Shown here: positions 48,511-58,629 of the stretch, piece by piece | How the letters are laid out: each line of letters opens with the position of its first letter | Position numbering within the stretch: position 1 is the first letter of the stretch | Notes under the pieces: model-generated | Told to the model about the DNA's origin: nothing | The model's input: the letters and a program-made list of their open reading frames with translations, nothing else | Database searches by the model: none | Assembly (NCBI RefSeq): GCF_036898095.1 | Contig: NC_090725.1 | Coordinates: forward strand, 212,672,308 to 212,736,307 | Direction of reading: 5' to 3' | DNA from: Palaemon carinicauda | Taxonomy: Eukaryota > Arthropoda > Malacostraca > Decapoda > Palaemonidae | DNA: 64,000 nt | Made by a program: the position numbers and the translations under genes

Positions 48511-49257
48511 CCCGATCCTCCTCCTCCTCGTCGACCTAGAGCTCATGATGTCAGGGCATAAGTACGTTCCTGGCATTTAAACGTAACTATTCTGTTACGT
48601 AGGTACTACAGGTGGGTGTGTGGAAGCGTCAGACGACCTTCACCACCTTCACCGCCCACTGCCTAGAAGACATGATCCTCAGGAAATTAGAGACGTTCTC
48701 CATTGGTCCTGTGGTGGCTGCGCATAATCTGGTTTAGTATGCCTCAGGCTCCTTGATGGACAAGTAGCAGATGGTTGACGGCATAGGTTATCCGGGATTA
48801 GTATGTGATGAATGTTTAAGAATGACTAGCTCTTTCTTTCTTTCATCTTCCCCTCTCTTGGGGAACCGCATCATGGGACCTCTGCAAGTTGGCCTCGCCT
48901 ATCTGCGGGTAATAACTATTTCCCCTTGTAACCTAGCATAGAATCAATACTTGTTTACTTCCCCGATACTCCCTGCGAGGGTATTGGGAAACTTCTATGT
49001 TTGATGCTAAAATTCCAATTTATCTATGGAAGGATCTTACTGAGACACTCACATTGCCATTATCATACCCAAATAGGATGTACAGGCCGCTATCTGTGCA
49101 TTGCATGAGGTTTTAGCAAGGTGTTAAGGTTTCTCTCAGTTATGTGCTAAGCCTGTACGAGAAAACCCTGGGCCAAAGGCCAAGCCAGTGGTCGACTTCC
49201 ACCCTCCTAATAGGTGAGTCATCCCTATAAATAGCATTAGGTTTGTATTAGTGCTGG
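48511..49257 (+). mobile_element. DIRS copy 4, uninterrupted 3' tail
   Basis: The most complete example of the family's non-coding 3' tail. It includes agaagacatgatcctcagga, ggtcctgtggtggctgcgca, ggacaagtagcagatggttg, ctctcttggggaaccgc and ccccttgtaacctagcata. Copies 2 and 3 carry Tigger elements at about the position of the last word. It serves as the reference for where those insertions occurred. Confidence 0.78.
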
Positions 49258-49588
49258 AACAAGTGACAAATTTGAAAGTAATTTGTATTTTTCCTAATGA
49301 TACAAACCTGTAGCTATTTATACAAATTGTTCTGCCATCATCTGTCCCCCTAATAAGTCCTGCCTGCAATCAAAAGTGGCTCAGATACACTGGTGTGTGA
49401 GTGAGAAGGGTAGCTGGCAACCCCCACTACCCCTCACTACCCCTTACAACTAGCGGGCTGAGTAGTTGCCCCCTCGCCTAAAAATTGTAATGGCTAGTCT
49501 TCCAGCTTCACTGAAAGATAATCCCTATAAATAGCTACAGGTTTGTATCGTTAGGAAATATACAAATTACTTTCAAATTTGTAATTTT
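49258..49588. repeat. DIRS copy 4 terminal palindrome
   Basis: The left arm at 49262-49322 (gacaaatttgaaagtaattt, then tttttcctaatgatacaaac and ctgtagctattta) is closely mirrored at 49523-49587. Arms are about 60 bp and the loop about 200 bp, with caactagcgggctgagtagt. Confidence 0.9.
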
Positions 49589-49778
49589 AAAGTGTTTTGT
49601 TATTAATCTAGACCAATTGAGTGTAGAATATTTTAATTGTTTTATCCTGTACTGTTTTGATTTTGTAAATGACCAATCTCTTTTCTTAACAGGTGTCTCA
49701 CCTCCATCATAGTGTGAGAGTCAGCAATATGAACATCAGGCATTGTTCATAGAAATAAATGTAATCTTAATAATATAT

Positions 49779-49969
49779 TGTTCCAACACAGAGACTTACC
49801 GAGAACTACTTTCTTAGGAGTTACCTGGAATCTCCTCTCAACCGACCAGAGTTTTGTGTAGTCTACCCTACCTCCGTTTTCTATGGAGGACTAACCCAGG
49901 AGTAAGGAGAACGTGCCCTGAGGGTAGACCTGAGCTAGGTCGGCGTTAGCTTGGGTCTCGCTCGTCAGT
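49779..49969 (+). repeat. DIRS copy A left inverted terminal repeat
   Basis: Bases 49795-49969 (175 nt) are repeated in reverse complement at 56021-56195 with two mismatches by my reading. The outer 42 nt (ttgttccaacacagagactt, then accgagaactactttcttag) are also found inverted at 55846-55888. Confidence 0.92.
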
Positions 49970-50176
49970 AAGTTCTCTGGTCGCGTCGTGATACCATCAC
50001 GCCGCTCTCATTCTCTTACGACCCTTTGTGTCCCGACTCGTGTGTCCCACGTGGTTACCGCGTGGTATCTCTGTGCTTTTCCCTTGTGCTCTCGCGTGTT
50101 CACTCCCTTCCCTTGTGTTTCCCAAGTGAATTCCTTGTTTATTCCCTTCGTGCCTGTGTCTTGTGGTTGTGTTGCG

Positions 50177-52649
50177 ATGGAGCAGATCCGCCGTTGTCCT
50201 GGGCCTAGAGCCGGAAAGTCATGTGGAGCGTTCCTTTCCAAGCCAGAAGTGGACCCTCATTCCCTTTGCTCTTCCTGTAGAGGCAGAGTGTGTTCGTCGT
50301 CGGATACGTGCGATGAGTGTGTTAACTGGAATGAGATCCAGTGGGTGCGTTATGGCACGAAAAAGAAGAAATCATCGAAACGATCTCCCAGGAAGTCGAG
50401 CATCTCTTCGCCGTTACCGTCGCCAGGTGGACGGTCCGACGGGGCTTCCGTCTCTTCTTCCCCTACCCAGGGTAGGGGACGAGGTAAGTCCGTTGCGGGG
50501 AAAGTGCCGAGGGCTCTTCCCCAGGAGTCTAATTTATATGATGTGGGGGTTGCTGGGCCTTCTCAGGCTAGTGGGGAGCCTGATAGTGCTGTGTCTGGGG
50601 GTTCTGGAGACTCTGCCATTGGGATTGGGGGGCACGTCTCCTCCGACGACCCCATGTGGAGTAGTAACGCTGTACCTGTCTCTTCGCCCGCTTCTTGGGC
50701 CTGTGTTTCAGGTACTTCAGCGACTGGTAGCGTCCAGGAGAAATTAGACTCTACGGTAGGTGAGCCCTTCGAGTGGAGGCTCCCTAAAACGCCAGGTAGG
50801 TCCCCGTTGCGGATGGAAGAGGGCCTGGATACCTGGTTCCCAAGTGTAGTGCGACCGACCTCCTTTCCAGCTCCTCTGACGGCGGTTCCGGATTCTTTTC
50901 TACAACCCTTGACCTCTGGAACTCAACAGGTCGCGAAGACCTCCGTGGCCCCCGCTCCCGTCCGTCGTTCGGGTTGTACAGTATCGTCGGGTTCTTCGGA
51001 GGGAGGTTCTTCGGTCTCTTCAGAAGGTGAAGCAAGGAGGAGGCGCCGACGGCTGAGGGAGCGGTCCAGGAGCAGGCATTCCCGCTCAAGGTCCCACTCG
51101 AGATACAGTAGGAAACGATCCAGGTCACCGCGGAGGAAGTACAGGAAGAGTAGGTCCCCCGATGGTGAATGGGTCTTCGTTCCCCGCAGGAGCGATTTTC
51201 AACGTTCCCCTAGCCGACGGTCTAGGGATTATTCGCCACGAAGGCCCTCGACCAGCCGCAAGTATGACTCTCGCAGGGAGCAATGCGAGAAGGCCTCTTC
51301 AGGCAGGCGTAAGACCGCGAAGCTTCCGGCTCAACCCGCCCAGCGGGGGCAGCCTGGTCGGGTCGGCACAGCTGACTCGGCCTTTGGACTCACAGGAACG
51401 GTTTCCTCCGTCGGGTCGGCCCACGGAAACCGCGTCCTCGTCCTCCAAGGATATTCTGCGGACGGTAGTTCTCGCCGACACGGCGATTCCCGTCCCGACA
51501 CCCGGCCCTAGTGCGGAGGTTTCCATCGGAGCAGACCGCTACCACCGCAGGGGGGTGCCGGTTAATCCAGAGCCGCAGCGCCCAATGGGAGTGCCCGGTG
51601 ACCCGGCTCCTCGGGATCAGACAGAAGGTGTTGCCGACGGCAGGGAAGGTTCCCTGACCGAGGACTCGGCGTATCGAAGAGTGATAGGCCTGATACGCAG
51701 GCATCATCGTATTGAGGAACCAGTTCCAGCCGACGAGGACTTCTGGAGGGCCAGCCTGAGTCGGTTGATGGAGGCACCCGTGCAGCAGAAAACCTCCCTG
51801 GCCCTGCCTGTGGCCAGAGATCTAGTCCTGGGACGGGCTCACGTGGATAAGATTGTGGCAGGCAATGCCGAGGCTCCCAAGTCACAGAGCTCCTCAAAGT
51901 TACTACAGGGACTCAGGTCCCAAAGTAAGTTTTATGTTCCAGAAGGGCAGCGACCGGGAGCCTGCAAGATAGAGCCTTCCCTAGAAGTTCTGGGACAGGG
52001 TGCCCCAGAACACAGGGCCTCGTCGGCCCCGATTTGCTTTTCGCAGTCGGAGGCGGCGATGATGGAAGAAATGTCAAAAGACTTAGTACACGTCGCCTCT
52101 TGGTTGGACTGGTGGACCTCCACGCTGGTAGGGGTGCAGGCCACCTATGACTTGACGGACCCGGAGCAACAAAACCTACTGAAGGAGCTTATCATCTCCG
52201 GGGCCAAGACTTTGAAGTTCTTGACATACCAGTCCCTTGCCCTTTCAGCGAACTAGGTACTTTGGAAACGGGATACTATCTTGGCGAAGCTTTCCCGGAA
52301 GATTCCGGACAGAGAGGCGGGGGCTTTGAGGAGCCTTCCTGTGTGGGGTGACTCCTTGTTCCCGTTAAAACAGCTGGAGGAGCTAATGGAGAAGGTCGCA
52401 AAACGGAAGGAGGTGAGCACACCCAGGCCTCAACCCGTAAGGAGGCCCTCCTACAAGAGGTCAACATCAGATGGGCCCACTACTTCTCATGCCTCTCCTA
52501 GCCTGACGAGGAGAGACGCCCCTTCTTCCTCTTGGGCTCCAGCACCACAGCCCCCCCGTAGAGGAGCTCCAGCGGTGTCTGCCTCTCTTAGGACGGCTTA
52601 TTCAGCTTCCAGGAGAGGACGTTCAGGCCGCTCCTCGAGGAGGAGATAG
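50177..52649 (+). pseudogene. DIRS copy A gag with Cys/His motif and RS-rich tract
   Basis: The start at 50177 (MEQIRRCPGP) opens a Cys/His motif: Cys7, Cys16, His28, Cys31, Cys34, Cys39, Cys45 and Cys48. The same motif, decayed, is seen at 59.67 kb. A Lys/Ser tract follows. At 51030-51280 there is a dense Arg-Ser tract (RERSRSRHSRSRSHSRYSRK, then SPRRKYRKSRSP) like the RS domains of splicing factors. The frame stops at 51511, but the protein appears to continue in the frame open at 51162-52256, so a shift lies near 51370-51420. A helical part (RVIGLIRRHHRIEEPVPADE) and MMEEMSKDLVHVASWLDWWT follow. A TAG at 52254-52256 is followed in frame by 130 codons to 52649. Confidence 0.8.
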
Positions 52650-52650
52650 A

Positions 52651-53496
52651 GTGGGAGGCCCCCTACTCCTGCCCAAGCCTCAGGTTGGGGGATACCTCAG
52701 ACGATATTGGCAAGCATGGAGGGCTCACGGAGCGGAGCCCTGGACAGTATCCGTACTGAAAGAAGAGTACAGACTCCCGTTCTTAACGGAACCTCCACCT
52801 TTGATTCCGGCCAGCCTGATGGAGTGGCTGGCACCCAAGGACCCATTGAAGAGGGCGGCCCTTCAGGAAGAAGTGTCCACAATGTTGGAGAAGGGTGCCA
52901 TGGAAGAGGTCCTACATCCGGGGCCAGGTTTCTACAGCCGACTATTTCTGGTAGAAAAGGCGACAGGGGGATGGAGACCGGTGATAGACCTGTCAGCTCT
53001 CAACAAGTTGGTTTGCAAGACGGACTTCAAAATGGACACTCCGAAGTCGGTCTTGCAGTCCTTGAGGGAAAAAGACTACATGATGACCATAGATCTCAAG
53101 GACGCATACTTTCAAATCCCGGTCCACCCCTCAAGCAGAAAGTTTCTCCGGGTGAAGTGGGGTGCCCAGATCTTGCAATTCAAGACCCTCTGCTTCGGTT
53201 TGTCAACAGCTCCCCAGGTATTCACGAGAGTCTTCACGACAGTTTCGGTGTGGGCTCACGAGCGGGGTATTCGCCTCATCCGGTACCTGGACGGCTGGTT
53301 GCTCCTTTCCTCCTCGGAAGACGTTTTGAGGGAGCAAGGTGTAAAGCTGCTTCAATTTTGCAAGGATCTGGGTATCATGATCAACCCAGAAAAATCAAAC
53401 CTGTCGCCCTCCACCAGGATGACCTACTTGGGGATGACACTGGACTCCCGACTAGTGAAGGCCTTTCCGACAGAGGACCGCGTGAAAACCTATTAA
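52651..53496 (+). pseudogene. DIRS copy A reverse transcriptase, catalytic Asp altered
   Basis: Copies element RNA into DNA. A 281-codon frame has PGFYSRLFLVEKATGGWRPV, IDLSALNKL, MTIDLKDAYFQIPVHPSSRK with the first catalytic Asp, FKTLCFGLSTAPQVFTRV, then the polymerase box RYLDGWLLLSS at 53281-53313. DIRS elements normally have two Asp here; the second is Gly (GGC at 53293). NPEKSNLSPSTRMTYLGMTL follows. A frameshift near 53485 ends the frame at 53496. The protein continues in the frame open at 52707-54026. The start is uncertain: it may be translated as part of a gag-pol or from MGGPLLLPK at 52651. Confidence 0.88.
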
Positions 53497-54571
53497 AGAT
53501 CCTTCTGCCTTTCCTTTCGGGCCAGCCCAGGAGAGCCAAGGACTGGCAAAGGCTAATAGGTCATCTGGTGTCATTAGAGAAACTAGTTCCCCAAGGGAGG
53601 CTCAGGCTCAGGAACATCCAATGGAACCTGAAGGGTTGCTGGAACCAACTGGACTCACCCCAAAAATTAATCCCAGTTCTGACAGACACAATACTCTCCC
53701 TGGAGTGGTGGCAGTGCCGGTCGAATACGCTCAAGGGGATGCCCTTCGCGACCGAGCCTCCCGAGATGCTCCTATTCACAGACGCCTCCAACGAGGGGTG
53801 GGGAGCACATCTCCTCAACGAGACGGCGAGAGGAACCTGGACGGACGTGGAGAAAGGACTACACATCAATGTCCTGGAGTTGAAGGCGGTCCAAAAAGCT
53901 TGCCTGCAGTTCATCGAACTTCTAAGGGGAAACACGGTGGCGTTGATGTGCGACAACGCCACAGTAGTCGCGTACATAAAGAAACAAGGAGGTTCAAGTC
54001 AAAGGAGTTGTGCGATCTCGCTCTAGAGATCCTGGATTGGGCAGAGTCGAACCAGATAGTAATTTCGGCAAGGTTCATCCCAGGAAAGAAGAACGTCCTA
54101 GCCGACGGTCTCAGCAGGATGGGACAGATAGTGGGAACAGAGTGGTCCCTCCTCCCAGAAGTAGCCAGGCTCATCATTCAAAGATGGGGGTCCCCAGTGA
54201 TGGACCTCTTTGCAACCAGGCTGAATGCACAACTCCCAGTGTTTTGTTCTCCTGTCCCAGATCCAAAGGCGGCCTTGGAAGATGCCTTTCAGCACAAATG
54301 GGACAACCTCGACGTGTACGCTTTTCCCCCCTTCACGTTGATCAGGCAAGTGCTCAACAGAGTAAGGGCTGTCCGAAACTTAAGGATGACTTTGGTAGCG
54401 CCCTGGTGGCCGGAGAGGGAGTGGTTCGCGGATCTAAAAGACCTGGCATGTCTTCCTCCGTGGCCGCCTCCCGACAGGCCAGATCTTCTACAACAGCCAC
54501 ACTTTCTCAGGTTCCACGACAACCCGCAGTCTCTACGCCTTCACGCCTGGAGACTATCGAGCGACTCCTGA
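53490..54571 (+). pseudogene. DIRS copy A RNase H and DIRS-specific region
   Basis: After the frameshift, LKILLPFLSGQPRRAKDWQR leads to RNase H: MLLFTDASNEGWGAHLLNE, HINVLELKAVQKACLQF and CDNATVVAYIKKQGG carry the acidic residues. A one-base change near 54000 moves reading into the frame ending at 54571. This continues with RFIPGKKNVLADGLSRM, then RWGSPVMDLFATRLNAQLPV, DAFQHKWDNLDVYAFPPF and LVAPWWPEREWFADL. This last block is characteristic of DIRS pol, where a Dam-like methyltransferase region has been described; I see FPPF but cannot confirm methyltransferase function. All relics in the window keep traces of the block. Confidence 0.85.
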
Positions 54572-55562
54572 GGAAGGAAGGATATTCGTCAAGAACTGCA
54601 GAAAAGATGTCGCGTTATCTGAGACGATCTTCGGCAGCGGTCTACCAAGCAAAATGGGCCGCTTTTACGAAGTGGTGTGTTTCAAAGAACACCAAGCCCC
54701 TCAAAGCTTTGGTCCCAGTTATCGCAGATTTTCTAGTACATCTCAGAGACGAAGTGGGGATGTCAATTCCAGCTATAAAAGGGGTACGTGCAGCCTTGGG
54801 TCAAGTCTTCCTTCTGAAGGGCATCGACCTGGGCTCCTCTAGACACATCTCTATGCTTATCAGGAGCTTTGAACAAGCCTGCCCTCCTCAAACCGCTAGG
54901 GTGCCTCAGTGGGACTTGGCAAGGGTTCTGAAAATGTTAAGTAGACCCCCGTTCGAACCACTGAAGGATATAGTAGACAGGGATCTCACTCTCAAGACGG
55001 TCTTTTTGTTGGCCTTGGCCTCTACGAGGAGAGTAGGAGAGATCCATGGGCTGTCTTACGACGTCTCTCATTCGAAGGGGTGGAGAGAAATCTCCCTCAA
55101 GTTCGTCCTTGCTTTCGTGGCAAAAACTCAGAATCCAGCAGTCTGGGATCCAAAGTTCGAGGGATTCTCAATGCCAGCCATTCCTAAGACAGGGAATCCA
55201 GAGGATTTGAAGTTGTGCCCCGTCCGTGCCATTAGGAAGTACCTTGAGAGGACTGCACATCTAGGGGTGTTACGAAGAAGCAGGTATCGAAGAATACCAT
55301 CTCCTATTGGTTGAGACAAGTTATTGCCAGGGCCTATAATGAGGAGGGACTGACCCTGCCAGGTACTCATAGGCCACATGACATTAGAGGACTAAGCACT
55401 TCTTTAGCCTTTGAGAAGAACATGGCAGTGGGCCAGATCCTTCGGGCGGGCACCTGGTCGAACCAGTCGACCTTCACTGCCCATTATCTCAAGGATTACT
55501 CGAGGAGGTCTTTGGACGGGTTTTCTATTGGGACAGTCATCTCCGCGCTCCAAGCGATTTAA
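54550..55562 (+). pseudogene. DIRS copy A tyrosine recombinase
   Basis: Integrates the circular DNA intermediate. The N-terminal core-binding part has RLLRKEGYSSRTAEKMSRYL and SSAAVYQAKWAAFTKWC. The catalytic Arg box is LALASTRRVGEIHGLSYDV (Arg near 55027). After one frameshift near 55285 the C-terminal part reads NTISYWLRQVIARAYNEEG, HDIRG (His 55377, Arg 55386) and GTWSNQSTFTAHYL with the catalytic Tyr at 55485. All four expected catalytic residues are present. The end is at 55562. Apart from that single shift the domain is intact. Relics at 19, 39.9 and 48 kb match it. Confidence 0.9.
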
Positions 55563-55888
55563 CGGTGAAGCCCCAGGTACAATCGTGGATAGCAAAACCA
55601 GGAGACACAGGTTCGTTCCTTTTCACCCTAATCCCCGTTTTCCTATCCCTGATCGGAGATAACCACACATATATAACCAATGAAGACACGTCTCTGCAGC
55701 TTCGTCACTGGACTCTTTGTGTAGTTTGCCCTACCCTTCGTTTTCCGGTTTGTTTTATATAACCTAGTTCATATCTAGGTTACTTGACGTCCGCTTAGCT
55801 GGGTCTGAAGGTCAGGAAGACACTCCCACCTCCTAAAGTGTAAGTCTCCTAAGAAAGTAGTTCGAGGTAAGTCTCTGTGTTGGAACAA
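55563..55888 (+). repeat. DIRS copy A 3' non-coding region and right terminal repeat
   Basis: At 55712-55750 a diverged direct copy of part of the left repeat occurs (ctttgtgtagtttgccctac against ttttgtgtagtctaccctac at 49852). At 55846-55888 lies the inverted copy of the outer 42 nt of the left end, ending gtctctgtgttggaacaa. This is probably the right terminal repeat. Confidence 0.8.
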
Positions 55889-56236
55889 ATCACAAATTTT
55901 AAGTAATTTGTATTTTTCCTAATATACTTACCGAGAACTACTTTCGGGTAATGGCCCTCCCTACCTTCCCCGAGTGCCTTTCTGCCCTTGAAGAGCCTTT
56001 TTGCACCATCCTAGGAATTTACTGACGAGAGAGACCCAAGCTAACGCCGACCTAGCTCAGGTCTACCCTCAGGGCACGTTTTCCTTACTCCTGGGTTAGT
56101 CCTCCATAGAAAACGGAGGTAGGGTAGACTACACAAAACTCTGGTCGGTTGAGAGGAGATTCCAGGTAACTCCTAAGAAAGTAGTTCTCGGTAAGTATGT
56201 TAGGAAAAATACTTAAATTACTTAAAATTTGTGATA
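55886..56236. repeat. DIRS copy A terminal palindrome with inverted copy of the left end
   Basis: Arms of about 60 bp at 55886-55945 and 56177-56236 (cacaaattttaagtaatttg, then tttttcctaa and cttaccgagaactactttc) are near-perfect reverse complements. Inside the loop and running into the right arm, 56021-56195 is the 175-nt inverted copy of the left terminal repeat. This may correspond to the internal complementary region of DIRS elements, though it lies outside the right repeat here. Confidence 0.85.
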
Positions 56237-56681
56237 TTTGTAATTTTTATACTCACTTGATGTTCATATATATGCTCAACCCCTGACGTGTGATGTGAAA
56301 AGGACAAGGAATAATTTTGACCTTGAGACTGAAATGATATAGAGCCTCTAGCACCTCACTGGTTCTATTCTTTCCATTAATTGCTAGAGTGTCTCATTAC
56401 TTTACTAGAGGTGTTTGTGTGTTGAAAGGAAAGAAAATGCGAAATTAAATTTTTTTTAAAGATAATTGTCGATAAATCAAGCTTCTAGAGAAGAAGCAAT
56501 TTGGACATGAAGTGAGTATAGTAATAACAATTTTATTATTAAAAATCTGGTTATTTCACTGATCCATCCATTCATTAAGCAAAACAAATCCCTTCTTTTA
56601 CTTGCAGTGTTGGTATATATGTTAGTACTATCTATGAACTCGCTTGAAGTACTCATTATTACACATTTATTCTTTTCGTAG

Positions 56682-56845
56682 AAGCGAGTGAAGCTATAGT
56701 AAAGGTTGCTGGTCACATAGAAGAAAGCTTAAAGAAGGCTGAGTGTGTACAACGAATGTTTAAACTGCAAGAGGCCATGAAGAATGGGCAACCTAATATC
56801 ATTGCACCTGGAAGACAGCTTATTAGGGAGGGTGTATTACAGAAG
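56682..56845 (+). CDS. RhoGEF exon C: DH C-terminus and start of PH domain
   Basis: Acceptor tcttttcgtag, donor gtaagc at 56846. The 164 nt complete the codon split after exon B and end in phase 0. The protein reads QASEAIVKVAGHIEESLKKA, then MFKLQEAMKNGQPNI and APGRQLIREGVLQK. The last words are the typical DH-PH link, with LIREG opening the first PH strand. PH domains bind phosphoinositides and help place the exchange factor at membranes. The rest of the PH domain and any FYVE domain must lie beyond the window. FGD-family proteins share this junction, but other DH-PH proteins do too. Confidence 0.9.
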
Positions 56846-58493
56846 GTAAGCTAAGGTTTTAAAGTATATCAAAACATGAAATTTCTTAAATTTTAATGTT
56901 AATTTTCTTACAATTCTGATATTTATTATAACCCATTTCATTGTCAGGAAATTGCTTGGACAGCTGATTCCTTAAAAGAAAAAAGGTTAACTAGTAGGCA
57001 CATGTAGGTAGGTATGTGCATGTGTTCATCAGATCCCCAGGTGTTTCACAGCTAATTGGGTCTTTCATATTGTAATTTGACCATCTAGCTGTGATAAAAG
57101 ATAGGTGAAAAAAATTGAGCTGCGAGAAATCCCAGAATTGTTTGTTTGAGAACTAGAAATGGGCTTTACATGTGAAAATGGAGTCACTTTGAGGGACAAA
57201 TGTTGGACAAGTAAACCCGAGCTATAACATCTGCCTCCTACTTTATGCAATGTAAGGAGTCCTATATTGACATGTAATATAGCAAGTAAACATAAATCCT
57301 TTTTGAATGATATGAAAGCAGAGGAGTTCAGAAAGTTGGTCTTGAAGGATGCCATAGTGATAGATATAAAAACAATTTTAAAAACAATATCACTTATATC
57401 AATACTCAACTGAAAATTCATATAACCATTACCTTGAAGTGAGAACTTCTCATCCTCAATCTGGTGGTGTAATTTGTGGAACTTCAAAAGTTCTATTATT
57501 TGTAAATTCTATTTTGTTATGCATGTGGACATAAGTCTCATTCTATAGTTTATATAAAATTGAGCTATTATAACACTATTGCTGATCATGAAATATTTTA
57601 TATTTTTCGTTCACTACTTATGTATAGTTCATTTGCTATTTCTTAATTTCCTTTTCTCACTGGTTGCTTTTCCTGTTGAAGCTCTTGGGCTTGTATCATT
57701 CTTCTTTTCCAGCCAAGGTTGTAGTTTGTCTAGTACTGTAATAGGGATATTAAAATAACAATGACCACTTTGCCACATAGTCACATGAATCCCTTTTTTG
57801 CATTCTGCTTTGCTCAAATGGCTGTACACCTGAGTTTAACTACCATTTCAAATACCTTCATTATCTTGAATCAATAGTGGAAATCATTATGACCCCAAAC
57901 CACTAAAAGTGTGGTGCTGATCAGTAGATTATATAAATGATATCAGTGAATTTTACCTGGGGTTCACTGTGTTTCCTTGCTGAAGCTTACCCTTTCTGAC
58001 TTCTTACATTAAAAAATTAAAATAGTTATCTCTTTCCTCATTCAGATTGCCTACCCTCTTAGTATTTGTTGATATGGTAATGCCATGTTTGGCACTCTAT
58101 GGTAAGCAATTGTATTTGTTATCGATATCATAGTATATAGACATACTGACCGCTGTCAACATGATTGGTACTGTATATTTGAGTGTTATTTAGTCTTTTT
58201 GTTTATTAGATTTATCTAAATAAGTCCAGTAATGTCTTGGGCTGATTCTAAGATTTGTTTGAATTGTAATTTGTGGTTTGAAGCATAGATTCTTAGAATG
58301 TGTGAATTTTCCAGGCAGAAATATGGTGGAATATATCAAATTAGTTTCTAAAAGTATTCATGATAGGGATTTTTAAACATAAGAGGAAAGAAGGTAGTAA
58401 ACCAGCGAGAAGTTCAGACCAAGCCAGCCCTAGTGATTGGAGTGATAAAGTAGAAATTAAGTGTTCAAACAGGGAGTGAACATAAATTTGTCC
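56846..58493 (+). other. RhoGEF intron, mostly unrecognised
   Basis: AT-rich. It holds a diverged retroposon end at about 57600-57735. A 140-codon minus-strand frame at 57065-57487 has no domain I know and no neighbouring coding evidence, so it is not called a gene. Nothing else seen. Confidence 0.5.
57600..57735 (+). mobile_element. Retroposon 3' fragment, relative of 38172-38785
   Basis: ttgaagctcttgggcttgta and ttccagccaaggttgtagtt match the 3' part of the retroposon at 38.66-38.72 kb with several substitutions. The AAT tail is missing or decayed. A short 3' fragment. Confidence 0.6.
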
Positions 58494-58629
58494 TGTTAAT
58501 CTATACAAACCTTCGCTATTTGTAGGGGTATTACTGTCGGCGAAACTGAAAGACGAGCCGCAAGACTTTTAGCGAGGGATAACCACCCAACTCGCTAATT
58601 AGTGGGAGGAGTCGGGTAACCGGCTTGAA
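58494..58629. repeat. DIRS 5' terminal segment, first of two copies
   Basis: atacaaaccttcgctatttg, gcgaaactgaaagacgagcc, agcgagggataaccaccca and ctcgctaattagtggg. The same words return at 59368-59500. Confidence 0.75.

Larger units (their letters stand above)
49779..56236 (+). mobile_element. DIRS-like retrotransposon, near complete (copy A)
   Basis: A 6.4-kb tyrosine-recombinase retrotransposon. Layout: left terminal repeat 49779-49969, gag 50177-52649, pol (RT and RNase H) 52651-54571, recombinase 54550-55562, right terminal repeat 55846-55888, terminal palindrome 55886-56236. DIRS elements lack LTRs and an integrase; they are thought to pass through a circular DNA that the recombinase inserts. 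Copy A has only about four frameshifts, one stop in gag and an altered RT catalytic residue, so it is far younger than the others. It belongs to a different family from copies 1-5: termini and coding sequence differ, but the palindrome core is shared. Confidence 0.88.
46011..56681 (+). other. RhoGEF intron, about 10.7 kb
   Basis: It runs from gtaagt at 46011 to tcttttcgtag at 56681. It holds one decayed DIRS copy and the near-complete DIRS copy. The short unique parts (46011-46170, 49589-49778, 56237-56681) hold nothing I recognise. Confidence 0.8.

Noticed and set aside
50784..51128. Minus-strand frames across gag (also 51390-51707 and 51562-51897)
   Set aside because: They are antisense to a GC-rich gag frame and match no family.
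52707..53480. First part of the 439-codon frame as an alternative protein
   Set aside because: Before about 53485 the RT is clearly in the other frame; only the part after the shift carries RNase H sequence.
54550..55562. A phage or bacterial integrase, implying transfer or contamination
   Set aside because: The tyrosine recombinase lies after RT and RNase H in the DIRS order, and five decayed relatives surround it in the same intronic DNA.
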